Below, in pieces: positions 17,301 to 24,897 of a DNA stretch of 44,185 bases. Source of the stretch: an uncultured Kiritimatiellota bacterium (GTDB lineage: Bacteria; Verrucomicrobiota; Kiritimatiellia; RFP12; UBA1067); the NCBI GenBank assembly GCA_934675625.1, contig CAKURH010000019.1, positions 1 to 44,185 on the forward strand. The letters are read 5' to 3'. Each line of letters starts with the position of its first letter. The first letter of the stretch is position 1. The notes beneath the pieces were generated by a model. That model ran no database searches. It had not been told where the DNA came from and saw only the letters and a program-made list of their open reading frames with translations. The position numbers and the translations under genes were made by a program.

Positions 17301-18265
17301 GCGGCGACGAGGCCTTCGTGAACGAGCCGCACGTCGGGGGCGGCAACCCGGTCGTCTCGTCGAAAGGGGCGACGTACTTCAACGACGCCCTCGGCACGAC
17401 CGTCGGCGTCCGCGAGGGGCGCGGGGCATCGCGGAAGGGGGCGAAGCGCCGGTACACCGCCGCCGCGCTGACGGCCTTCGGCGTCGCGGCCCTGGCGCCG
17501 CAGGGCCAGCAGACGTTTTTCACGGGCAAGCCTCAGGTCGAGGGGCTCGGTCGCGTGTTCCTCTACCGCAACTACCGCGCCGACCTCGCCAAGTGGCAGA
17601 CCGCCGACCCGCTCGGCTACCCCGACGGTTGGAACCGGTTGGCATACTGCGGGAATGATGCGGCAGAATGTGTTGATTTCATAGGAGCGGTAGGTATTAT
17701 TTGTCGAGATAAAAATAATTATAATAGACCAGTATATTCTGAATCAGCATTGAGATTGGTAGAGGGAGGCGGCAGTGAATTTTCGTTCGTGTATGTTGAT
17801 TTTATTGTTTCAAATGGCGAAGTTCTCGTCAATTTAGACATCTCATTGTCGGTAGCCTCTGGGCTTTGGCGAAATGACGAGTTCGAAGATGGAAGCCGAA
17901 CGGGTTACAGGGGGCATACCGAATCATATAATGACAGTGCGTTTAGCAATCCTGTGTATGAGGCCGTTTGTGCTCATGAAAGGGGACATGCGATAAGTTT
18001 CTTTGCTGATTTTATTCCCCGCTTCAGAAAATCACTTGAAAATGCTCAGGTTGATAGGTTCGTTTCTTCTCCGGATCGAGTTCTTAGCCTGATAGCGCAG
18101 TGTTATTTGATTGCGGTATCTTATTACAGGCCACGAGCTAATCAGATGGCCAATAGCGAAACCTATATGTGGTTTTTAAACCATAGCGAATGGAGGTATG
18201 AGGGGGCTGAGGGTCTATATGATATATGGGTTCGGAAAGGAGATAAAAAGAAATGCGAGGAGTAA
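14385..18265 (+). CDS. RHS/YD-repeat exported protein with C-terminal HExxH tip; frameshifted near 14,625
   Basis: Start at 14385 with AAGGAG 7 nt upstream. The first roughly 80 codons give a signal peptide (AKAALAALALLLPALSARAD) and an RHS N-terminus ending IPIELVYEYP. The protein then continues in another frame (GAFGFGWRSPQLESS...) to 18265, so the sequenced copy has a one-base-type frameshift near 14,615-14,630. The body holds about 20 YD repeats (YDRAGR, YDALGRLE, YDAAGRLVKE) and the RHS-associated core (YRNYRADLAKWQTADPLGY). RHS proteins form a hollow beta-cocoon enclosing a toxic C-terminal tip. Here the tip (after VDFIGA, about 17,690) is AT-rich and carries a HERGH zinc-peptidase motif. 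No T6SS genes are visible and the N-terminus is Sec-type, so export is probably via Sec. The coupled downstream gene is the candidate immunity gene. Confidence 0.85.
17690..18265 (+). other. RHS C-terminal tip domain with HERGH motif (putative zinc metallopeptidase toxin)
   Basis: About 190 residues following the RHS core. Base composition drops abruptly from very GC-rich to AT-rich at the end of VDFIGA, the usual signature of a swapped toxin tip. HERGH (17975-17989) fits HExxH, with Ala-rich flanks (VCAHERGHAISFF) typical of zincin helices. A third zinc ligand is not certain; Glu in ANSETYMW about 60 residues later is a candidate. Peptidase function is inferred from the motif and the polymorphic-toxin architecture. 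Confidence 0.55.
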
Positions 18266-18936
18266 AAAGAGCAGTGTTATTCGGTGTCATGTTTTTGTCC
18301 GTATTGGCAGATTCAGACATTATGATGTTTGACCCCAATGGTGATTTGAAAAGATTCTATGAGGAAGGAAAAGCACAGACGTGTGCTGGCGTTAGGCGTT
18401 TTGTCTCCGAACACAACAAGCGACAACTGTGTATTCGGGAAATGAATTTTGATGTTTCTGATTTTTCTTTAATTTGGTGTGAACCCATCTTTCAGAACAG
18501 TGAGTTTGCATCTGTGTTTTGGGGCGAAAAAGAAATCTTGGTGGCGATGTCAGACAAGAAATTGTTGCGGGTTGAGGTATACGCACTTGCACCAGAGATT
18601 GAGCTTTTGAGAGCCCGATTGATGAATGTTCTCAAGCCTAGTGATTATGTATGCCCCGTGGGAGGTGATGGAAATGTGGCCTTGATTGGGGCATTTTTAA
18701 AAGTCCCAATTCCAATTGAAAGATATTTCTCGATTCAAATAGGTTCTTTATATAGGCACTCTGCTAAAAAGATGTTTTGCGGTACGGCTGAATCGGTGGA
18801 CGCTTACAGCTGTATTTCTTGTATTCGGGATCATCTTCGCAAATTGGTTGATCAGAAGCAGTATACACGAGTCGTTTCGCGTGTGATGAAAATGCAGATA
18901 GGAGATGTCGTTAAGCCAGTGAATTCTAGTGATTGA
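18253..18936 (+). CDS. Exported orphan protein, candidate immunity partner of the RHS tip
   Basis: 227 aa. The start overlaps the RHS stop by 13 nt, and AAGGAG lies 10 nt upstream inside the RHS gene, giving translational coupling. The N-terminus (RGVKRAVLFGVMFLSVLADS) looks like a signal peptide, placing the mature protein in the periplasm or outside. Several Cys residues (CAGVRRF, CIREM, CEPIF, CPVGG, CISCIRDH) could form disulfides. No domain is recognised. AT-rich composition matches the tip and not the RHS body, so tip and this gene probably arrived together. Immunity to an extracytoplasmic peptidase is the simplest reading, but it is inference. Confidence 0.6.
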   Translation: MRGVKRAVLFGVMFLSVLADSDIMMFDPNGDLKRFYEEGKAQTCAGVRRFVSEHNKRQLCIREMNFDVSDFSLIWCEPIFQNSEFASVFWGEKEILVAMSDKKLLRVEVYALAPEIELLRARLMNVLKPSDYVCPVGGDGNVALIGAFLKVPIPIERYFSIQIGSLYRHSAKKMFCGTAESVDAYSCISCIRDHLRKLVDQKQYTRVVSRVMKMQIGDVVKPVNSSD

Positions 18937-19005
18937 CAAAAGATCAGCGAATGAGGTCAGCCCTTTCCGGGGCAGCCACAATGAACCAAAATAAAGGAGC
19001 CTACC

Positions 19006-19914
19006 ATGATGAGCCAGACTAGGCGACGGAAGAGGTCAACGTATATCGGTGTTGCGTTCCTGTTGACGAGCGTGACTTATGTGAATGCCGCTGAAAGGTG
19101 GACATCAAAAGACCTGCTGGACGTGGCGCATTCCTACGATGCATATGGCTGCAAAGGTATGCGCAAAGATATCGGATGGCATGTGGAAAGCCGTTTGCAG
19201 GTTGGTCTGCAAGATGAAAGTCGAGAGGTTTTTGACGTTTGGAGGCTGCGCGTAGACAGTTCGCTCTCGTCTTATTGCTGCGAATCGGGCAATGTGCAGT
19301 ACGCGGTTCGTTTGACCGCCAGTCCAACAATCTACGAGAAACGCAGCGAAGGTTGCTATGTGGAGAAACTCATTGGCGCCAGAGAGAGGACCTTTACTTT
19401 CAAGGCGGGAGATCTTGGGAAGCCGTCGGTATTCTTTTGCGAATGCAGGGCATCATTGCCGAACGACGGGACGGCCCCGATAACGATGTGCGCCTATGGG
19501 AAAATGCCCTTGCACCAGGAAGGTGCCACACTTGAATACGCATTGTTCTTCATTGGGCATGGGACGTTAGCCTTTGCCTATAAGATGGGGTGCGATACGG
19601 GAGTCAAGAATGTCTGTATTCCCATTTCGGACGGTTGGTCGTCCGTTAGTCCGACAGCCGAAGTCGGCTACGGAATCAGGAGTGTCCATGATGGAAGGCT
19701 TACTGTGTCAGTCGCTGTCGAACGGGGAGCGACGGCAAAGGCAGGGAACGTCCTATTCCTTACGGTCTATGGTTCAGGCGTACATGTACCTTTCCATATC
19801 GCAGTGAAGAATGTCTTGTCTCTGCAAGAGTGCCTTAGGTCGCAGGGTAAAGGCATGAGTTGCAGCTGGCGAGCGGAGGTGACAAAGGATGACATTGCCC
19901 ATTTGCTCTTTTGA
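19006..19914 (+). CDS. Exported protein of unknown function in the RHS accessory region
   Basis: 302 aa, with AAAGGAG 6 nt before the ATG at 19006. A basic N-region (SQTRRRKRSTYIG) and hydrophobic VAFLLTSVTYVNAAE form a signal peptide with cleavage after NAA. The mature part is rich in beta-strand-forming residues and has several Cys (YCCESGN, FFCECRAS, CSWRAE). No catalytic motif is visible. It follows the candidate immunity gene by 69 nt in the same orientation and shares the reduced GC. It may be an additional immunity or accessory protein of the RHS locus, or a remnant of an earlier tip's partner. Confidence 0.55.
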   Translation: MMSQTRRRKRSTYIGVAFLLTSVTYVNAAERWTSKDLLDVAHSYDAYGCKGMRKDIGWHVESRLQVGLQDESREVFDVWRLRVDSSLSSYCCESGNVQYAVRLTASPTIYEKRSEGCYVEKLIGARERTFTFKAGDLGKPSVFFCECRASLPNDGTAPITMCAYGKMPLHQEGATLEYALFFIGHGTLAFAYKMGCDTGVKNVCIPISDGWSSVSPTAEVGYGIRSVHDGRLTVSVAVERGATAKAGNVLFLTVYGSGVHVPFHIAVKNVLSLQECLRSQGKGMSCSWRAEVTKDDIAHLLF

Positions 19915-19979
19915 GGGTCAACCACCTATCGGGTTTTCCCGAAATTACCGCAAGAGTATAAGACAGACATATTATAAGT

Positions 19980-20372
19980 ATGAATAAAGTTTTTCTGCTT
20001 TTCTGCTTATGTGTAGGCGGATGTTCACGTGAATTGTTGCAGAGGGATTTCAGTGACATAGAAAGTCTTTATTCGTCTCGAATAAAGATCAGTTCGCACA
20101 ATTACTTCATCATTGAAGATGTTGCTGTAGATGAATATGCATCAATCATGCGGATCTTGGCGTGCCATGGTTTCAACGAAAGAATGCATCTTCCGTCATC
20201 GGAGGGGTTCGTTTTGGAGGTAAGTGGACATACGATATTCAAAGGGCTGAAAAATATTGAGATAGAGTATAGCATCTGTGATGAAGGGCGATATCCCTGT
20301 AGGAATGTTATGCTGTATGTCAAGAATCAAAAGCGTGTGATAATAGCACAGGCATCTGCATTGGGAGGATGA
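19980..20372 (+). CDS. Small lipoprotein, unknown function
   Basis: 130 aa. MNKVFLLFCLCVGGC is a lipoprotein signal with lipobox VGGC (Cys15). The mature part is a small alpha/beta protein (DYFIIEDVAVDEYASIMRIL-like region) without recognised motif. A possible -10 (TATAAG, 19957-19962) lies just upstream and gives a leader of about 10 nt. AT-rich, like its neighbours. Probably part of the RHS-associated cargo; function unknown. Confidence 0.55.
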   Translation: MNKVFLLFCLCVGGCSRELLQRDFSDIESLYSSRIKISSHNYFIIEDVAVDEYASIMRILACHGFNERMHLPSSEGFVLEVSGHTIFKGLKNIEIEYSICDEGRYPCRNVMLYVKNQKRVIIAQASALGG

Positions 20373-20375
20373 GGC

Positions 20376-20699
20376 ATGCATCTGAAAAGGAGACTATGTT
20401 TCGTGTTCTTCATTCTTGTTCTCTTGCTTGTCTCTTGGCTGATTGGCTGGGTCGGTCGGGATGTCGTGGCAAAGCGGGACAGTTCAAGCTATCAACTTTA
20501 CGTGCGAGGCTGTGTGGAACAGTTCACGGAGGATTTCCTGACGCTGATGCGCCGACAGGAGAGGATAAGCGAAAGTGACTGCCGGCAGTTGACGGAGAAG
20601 TTTCAGGATGATGTCTGCAGGGGGCCGAACGCGCGGAATGCGAAATGTGGGCAAAGGGGCTTCTTCCACAGGTTCAGAACGTCGTTGCGGTTGCCGTGA
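20376..20699 (+). CDS. Short membrane-anchored protein, 3' end probably altered by a rearrangement
   Basis: 107 aa. GGGAGG lies 7 nt before the ATG at 20376. One N-terminal transmembrane segment (FVFFILVLLLVSWLIGWVG) is followed by a charged helical part (FLTLMRRQERISESDCRQL). The last 20 or so residues overlap, in another frame, the start of the O-antigen-ligase-like gene and look arbitrary. The natural C-terminus may therefore have been lost where the AT-rich segment joins the GC-rich one (about 20,640). Confidence 0.45.
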   Translation: MHLKRRLCFVFFILVLLLVSWLIGWVGRDVVAKRDSSSYQLYVRGCVEQFTEDFLTLMRRQERISESDCRQLTEKFQDDVCRGPNARNAKCGQRGFFHRFRTSLRLP

Positions 20700-20920
20700 T
20701 GAATGTTGACCGTCTTTCTTTCGGCTTTCACAACCCGAACCACGCGGCGGCGCTGGTCTGCGCGCTGCTGCCGCTGTGCTTTGGGTGGCGGCGGGCGGCA
20801 TGGGTCGGGCGCGGCCTCTCGGCATTGCTGTTCGTGGCGCTGCTCCTGACGCAGTCGCGGACGGGGCTCATAGTCGCGGCACTGGAGTGGATGGCGTGGT
20901 GGGCGATGAGAAGGGGTAGA

Positions 20921-20980
20921 TGTGGATTTCAAATCTCGGATTTCAGAAGTTGGCGATTGAAAGTCGGGAGTGGAAGGTGG
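20921..20980 (+). repeat. Short AT-richer dispersed repeat embedded in coding sequence
   Basis: A 60-bp stretch with GGATTTCAAATCTCGGATTT and GATTGAAAGTCGGGAGTGGA. It translates as GFQISDFRSWRLKVGSGRW within an otherwise GC-rich membrane protein gene. The wording resembles the AAATCT/AGATTT-rich repeat at 36.7 kb. Its length is a multiple of three. Confidence 0.5.
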
Positions 20981-21506
20981 CTTGTCGCGCACCTTGGCAA
21001 GGCGGCGGTCGCCGCGCTGGCGGTCGGCCTGTCCCTGTGGTGGCTGGGCCCGCGCCTCGCGCTCGACGGCTCGATCCTGAACCGCCCGAAGATCTGGCTC
21101 GCGGGGCTGCGGCTCTTCGCGGCGAATCCGGACGGCGTGGGCCTCGGCAATTCGGGCGCGCTCGCCTCGGCGTTCCTGCTTCCGAACGACGTTCCCGACG
21201 TCCGCACGCTCGTCAGCTCCCACCTGACGCTCCTCGCCGAGGGCGGGTGGCTCGTCGGCTGGGCGCATTTCGCGTTCCTCGCGCTCGCGCTGTGCGGACT
21301 TCGCCGGAGCCCGCGCGTCGGCCTCGCGTTCGCGGGGCTCGTCCTCTCGGCGTGCGCCTCGACCGTCTTTGACTGGCCCGTGCTGTTCGACTTCGCCGCG
21401 CAGGGCGGGCTGGGTGCGCCGAACTGGATCCTGTCGTGGCTGACGTTCGCGCTGTTCGTCGCTTTCGGCGTGTGGCTGATTGTGAAGCCTGCGTTTGGAG
21501 GAAGGC

Positions 21507-21740
21507 GGCCTACGGCGTTCAACACGGAGGGTTTTGAGGAACGGAGGCGCGGAGAGGGTGCTTGTGATGTGCTGTTGTCCATGAATCTTCACGAATCTTC
21601 GCGAATTCCCATTCGTGCTGATTCGTGTCAATTCGTGGACAAGACCATAGGCAAGATTGCTACGACAAGCCCCTCAAATCCTGTCAGAAAGACTCCGTGC
21701 CTCCCATCCTCCGTTTCCTCCGCGTTGAACGCCGTAGGCC
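21507..21740 (+). repeat. 234-bp palindromic element inserted in frame in the ligase-like gene
   Basis: Terminal inverted repeats of 17 bp are exact: GGCCTACGGCGTTCAAC at 21507-21523 and its complement at 21724-21740, and pairing continues inward after one mismatch. The interior has CACGAATCTTCGCGAATTC and three ATTCGTG copies (21580-21640). The 234 bp are 78 codons exactly, and the host frame stays open. No transposase is encoded. It resembles a MITE or palindromic intergenic element. Confidence 0.7.
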
Positions 21741-22038
21741 TCCCAGTCCTGTTCGCGGGTGCGCTCGTTCTCGCTGCGCGGTGCGTGCCGGCGGTGGACG
21801 CGCCGCGCGTCCAAGGCGGCTACGCCGCCGTCGGCGCCGCGCCCCGCGCGCTCGCGCTCTACGACGGCAGCTGGAGCCTCCGCGCCGTCCGCGCGCGCGT
21901 CGGGCCGGACGCGCTCCTCCCCGTCCGCCCCGTCACGCGCTTCCCGCGCGGCCTCGGCCTCCCGTCCGTCCGCCGCGTCCTCCTCTTCGGCGACTGCCGC
22001 GAGTGGGCCCACCTCGTCCCGAAAGGCGTCCCCGTCAC

Positions 22039-23685
22039 ATGCGCGGAAGACTGACAGCCCCCGCCCTTGCGATCCTCGCCCCGCTTCTGCCGGGGCCTGT
22101 CCCCGCCCGTGCGGCGGAGCCCGTCGTCGACTGCATCGAGATCCCGACGCGCGCGCCGAACAACCCATGCGTCAAGTTCTGGTACCGTGTGCCGGCCTCC
22201 TACGACCCCTCCCGCCGCGAGCGCCACCGCGTCCTCGTCCTCTTCGGCGGGCGCAACGCCGACGGACGCCCGGAGGTCTCCGGCAGGCTCGGCTGGACGG
22301 CGTGGGCCGACCTCAACGGCGTCTTCCTCGTCGCCCCGACGCTGAGGGACGACGCCTACTGGGAGCCGAAGGCGTGGTCGGGCCGCGCGCTCCTCGACGC
22401 GCTCGACGCCCTCGCCGCGAAGTTCCGCGTCGCGACGCGCGGCCTCCTCTTCTACGGCTACTCGGCGGGCAGCCAGGCCGCGAACCTCTTCCCCGCGTGG
22501 CGGCCCGACCTCTGCCGCGCCTTCGCGAGCCACGCCTGCGGCGTCTTCCACGAGCCGTCCCCGAAGATGCGCGGCGTCGCGGGCCTCGTCACCTGCGGCG
22601 ACGCGGACACCGCCCGCTACGTCCTGAGCCGCCGCTTCGCGGACGGCTGCCGCGCGCTCGGCGTCCCCGTCGTCTGGAAGTCGTTCCCGAACCGTCCGCA
22701 CGACGTGCCGGAGGGCTCCGTCCGCCTCGCGAAGGAGTTCCTTGCGCACCACCACTGGACGCACCCCGAAGACCTCGGCGGCGCACCGCTCGCATCGTCT
22801 GCCCCGACCTTCGTCGGCGACGACGCGGACGGCACCTATCACCCGTCGGGCTCGCCGGAGGCCGCCGACGTCATGCCGGAGGACCGCGTCGAGCTGCCGT
22901 CCGCCGCCGTCGCCGCCGCGTGGGGCGCGCCCGGGCGCGCCGAGAGGAGGCGCAAGCCCCGCATCTCGTTCGAGACAATACGGGGCGTCGAGGTCGTCCT
23001 CGTCGTCCCCGCCGACGTGCGCGCCGACGCCCGCGTCCTCGTCCTCCTCGGCGGTCGCGGCTGGCGCGGCGCGAGGGCCGTCCGCGAGCTCGGCTTCGCG
23101 AAATGGGAGGTCGCGCGTGGCTGGTGCCTCGTCGCGCCCTCGTTCGCCGAGGACGGCTGGTGGGAGCCCGCGCGCGGCTCGGCGGAGGTCTTGCGGCTCT
23201 CGGTCGAGGCCCTGCGCCGCCGCCACGGCATCCGCCCGCTGCCCGTCTTCCTCTACGGCTACTCGGCGGGCGGACAGCTCGCCGCGCTCCTCCAGTCGCG
23301 CCCGCCGTTTCCCGTCGCGGCGTGGGCCGTCCACGGCTGCGGCGTCTTCCCAGATCCGCCGCCCCGCCTGGGCGCGCCCGCGCTCGTCAGCTGCGGCATC
23401 GGCGACGAGGGGCGCTTCACGCTCGGCCGCACGTTCGCCTGCCGCTACCGCGAGGCGGGCGGGCCCCTCGTCTGGAAGCCGACGCGGGGTGGGCACGCGC
23501 CCGACGCGACGGCCCTCGCGCTCGCTCGCGCGCTCTTCGCGGCGGTCGCCTCCGGCGCGCCCTGCGCACTCTGGGGCGAGGACGACACGCGCCGCCTCGC
23601 GCCGCGTGAGGCGATCGACCCGGAGTACCTGAACCCGCTCTACGACGCCGCGTTCGCCGACCTCTGGCGCCGGGACGCGCCGTGA
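22039..23685 (+). CDS. Secreted protein with two tandem alpha/beta-hydrolase (esterase-like) domains
   Basis: 548 aa from the ATG at 22039, overlapping the previous reading frame by 16 nt. The N-terminus (LTAPALAILAPLLPGPVPARA) is a signal peptide. Two homologous domains of about 250 residues follow. Each has a GYSAG nucleophile elbow (Ser142 and Ser409), a C-G-x-x-D strand end (CGDAD, CGIGD) and a late His (His221 in NRPHD, His486 in RGGHAP). Flanking blocks such as HACGVF/HGCGVF and VVWK/LVWK confirm internal duplication. Such folds include feruloyl and acetyl esterases and PHB depolymerase-like enzymes. Substrate unknown; plant cell-wall esters are plausible. Both triads look intact. Confidence 0.72.
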   Translation: MRGRLTAPALAILAPLLPGPVPARAAEPVVDCIEIPTRAPNNPCVKFWYRVPASYDPSRRERHRVLVLFGGRNADGRPEVSGRLGWTAWADLNGVFLVAPTLRDDAYWEPKAWSGRALLDALDALAAKFRVATRGLLFYGYSAGSQAANLFPAWRPDLCRAFASHACGVFHEPSPKMRGVAGLVTCGDADTARYVLSRRFADGCRALGVPVVWKSFPNRPHDVPEGSVRLAKEFLAHHHWTHPEDLGGAPLASSAPTFVGDDADGTYHPSGSPEAADVMPEDRVELPSAAVAAAWGAPGRAERRRKPRISFETIRGVEVVLVVPADVRADARVLVLLGGRGWRGARAVRELGFAKWEVARGWCLVAPSFAEDGWWEPARGSAEVLRLSVEALRRRHGIRPLPVFLYGYSAGGQLAALLQSRPPFPVAAWAVHGCGVFPDPPPRLGAPALVSCGIGDEGRFTLGRTFACRYREAGGPLVWKPTRGGHAPDATALALARALFAAVASGAPCALWGEDDTRRLAPREAIDPEYLNPLYDAAFADLWRRDAP

Positions 23686-23748
23686 AACGTCCTTGTATGA
23701 ATGTCGATGTGGCGGCGTGCGGGGCGTTTCCCCGAAACGCGGCAAATT

Positions 23749-23757
23749 TGGTATACT
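23749..23757 (+). promoter_or_regulatory. Extended -10 promoter of the cyclophilin gene, leaderless arrangement
   Basis: TGGTATACT; the -10 ends 7 nt before the ATG at 23765. Transcription should begin at or next to the start codon, giving a leaderless mRNA. A small hairpin (GCGTTT/AAACGC, 23724-23740) covers the -35 position. Confidence 0.6.
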
Positions 23758-23764
23758 TTCCGCC

Positions 23765-24262
23765 ATGAAGAAAGCGATTGTCGAAACCTCGATGGGTACG
23801 ATTACCCTTGAGCTGAACGAAGAGAAGGCGCCGGTCACGGTCGCCAATTTCGTCGAGTATGCGAAGTCTGGCCACTACGACGGCACGATCTTCCACCGTG
23901 TCATCGACGGGTTCATGATCCAGGGCGGCGGCTTCACGAAGGAGATGAACCAGAAGCCGACGCGCGCGCCAATCCGCAACGAGGCGATGAACGGGCTGAA
24001 GAACGTGCGCGGCTCGATCGCGATGGCGCGCACGAGCGTCGTCGACTCCGCGACGAGCCAGTTCTTCATCAACCTCGTCGACAACGACTTCCTCGACTTC
24101 CAGAACCCGACGCCGCAGGGCTTCGGCTACGCCGTCTTCGGCGCGGTGACGGACGGGCTGGAGGTCGTCGACGCGATCGCGAAGGTCAGCACGGGCTTCG
24201 CCGGGCCGCACCAGAACGTGCCGGAGAAGCCGGTCGTCATCAAGAAGGTGACGGTCAGCTGA
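23765..24262 (+). CDS. ppiB: Peptidyl-prolyl cis-trans isomerase, cyclophilin type
   Basis: 165 aa, cytoplasmic (no signal peptide). The cyclophilin core is clear: MGTITLELNEEKAPVTVANF, FHRVIDGFMIQGGG containing the catalytic Arg, MARTSVVDSATSQFFINL, and YAVFGAVTDGLEVVDAI. These proteins speed proline isomerisation during folding. The start at 23765 is fixed by the first Met of the conserved strand. No Shine-Dalgarno exists because the -10 sits only 7 nt upstream. Confidence 0.95.
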   Translation: MKKAIVETSMGTITLELNEEKAPVTVANFVEYAKSGHYDGTIFHRVIDGFMIQGGGFTKEMNQKPTRAPIRNEAMNGLKNVRGSIAMARTSVVDSATSQFFINLVDNDFLDFQNPTPQGFGYAVFGAVTDGLEVVDAIAKVSTGFAGPHQNVPEKPVVIKKVTVS

Positions 24263-24265
24263 CGC

Positions 24266-24294
24266 TTGCATTCGAGACGGAAAAATCATATACT
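24266..24294 (+). promoter_or_regulatory. Promoter of the surface-repeat protein gene
   Basis: TTGCAT (24266-24271), a 17-nt spacer and TATACT (24289-24294). Here a -35 is recognisable and the TG extension is absent. Confidence 0.55.
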
Positions 24295-24327
24295 TACACC
24301 ATCCATCCAAAATAGGGAGAAGTGAAA

Positions 24328-24888
24328 ATGAAGAAACTTGTCATGTTGACGGCTGTTGTGACCTTGGCGGCTCCGCTTTTTGCGCAGGAGGCGGCGAAGG
24401 AGGAGGCGGCCCAGCCGCAGGAGTCCCGGCGGGTGCAGAACGCCGTCTGGCCCGCGTTCTTCGCCATTGGCGAATTCCCCGCGAACCCCGACGTGGTCGG
24501 CTTGCGCCTGACGATTCCGTTCTCGACGCAGCAGGAGAACGTGACGGGCCTCGACCTCGGTTTCTGGGGCCGCTCGGTCTACTTCGAGGGCATCCAGATC
24601 AACCTGCTCCGCAATGACGTGAAGGATCGCTGCGCGGGCTTCCAGGTCGGCTGCTACAACTCGATCGGCAGCGGCGAGATGCTCGGCCTCCAGGTCGGCC
24701 TCTGGAACGAGGCCAACTCCCTGCGCGGCTTTCAGGTCGGTCTCGTGAACGTCTCCGGCGAGACGGAGGGCTTTCAGGTCGGCATCGTCAACCGCGCCGA
24801 GACGATGCACGGCTACCAGGTCGGTCTCATCAACGTCATCCGCGATGCGGAGCTCCAGTTCTTCCCGATCGTGAACATCGGCTTCTGA
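24328..24888 (+). CDS. LA_2272-type surface repeat protein
   Basis: 186 aa from the ATG at 24328, with GGGAG 8 nt upstream; a GTG at 24322 is an alternative. The signal peptide is MKKLVMLTAVVTLAAPLFAQ. The mature part contains repeats of the kind GFQVGLVN/GLQVGLWN/GYQVGLIN, about 16-17 residues apart (roughly residues 97-170), characteristic of the LA_2272 surface-repeat family. They probably fold as a beta-solenoid or beta-barrel. Location is likely the outer membrane or surface. Function unknown; related genes often occur in several copies per genome, but only one is here. Confidence 0.72.
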   Translation: MKKLVMLTAVVTLAAPLFAQEAAKEEAAQPQESRRVQNAVWPAFFAIGEFPANPDVVGLRLTIPFSTQQENVTGLDLGFWGRSVYFEGIQINLLRNDVKDRCAGFQVGCYNSIGSGEMLGLQVGLWNEANSLRGFQVGLVNVSGETEGFQVGIVNRAETMHGYQVGLINVIRDAELQFFPIVNIGF

Positions 24889-24897
24889 TTTCGATTC

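Larger units (their letters stand above)
20645..22054 (+). pseudogene. O-antigen ligase/polymerase-like membrane protein, 5'-truncated, with two in-frame repeat insertions
   Basis: 469 codons open from an ATG at 20645. The O-antigen ligase (Wzy_C) region is present: FHNPNHAAALVCALLPLCFG, LLTQSRTGLIVAAL, then RPKIWLAGLRLFAANPDGVG and SSHLTLLAEGGWLVGW. The multiple N-terminal membrane segments normally preceding the NPNH motif are missing. The gene begins right at the AT/GC junction, so it is probably a remnant or a fusion. Two repeat elements interrupt it without breaking the frame (20921-20980 and 21507-21740). After the second, a further hydrophobic segment and a soluble tail follow. The family joins polysaccharide repeat units in the periplasm. 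Whether this copy works is doubtful. Confidence 0.6.

Noticed and set aside
14609..17332. 907-codon minus-strand frame opposite the RHS gene
   Set aside because: Repeats in it mirror the YD repeats; composition is typical of a shadow frame, and there is no ribosome site or promoter.
14385..18265. RHS as part of a type VI secretion system
   Set aside because: No VgrG, PAAR, Hcp or sheath genes are in the window, and the RHS has a Sec signal peptide.
20369..20578. Alternative plus-strand frame overlapping the small membrane protein at 20376
   Set aside because: Its ATG is less well placed for the GGGAGG site and the product lacks the clean N-terminal membrane helix seen in the chosen frame.
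20603..21631. Minus-strand frame across the ligase-like gene
   Set aside because: Gln/Arg/Glu-rich shadow of the membrane protein; the plus strand has the NPNH and SSH ligase motifs.
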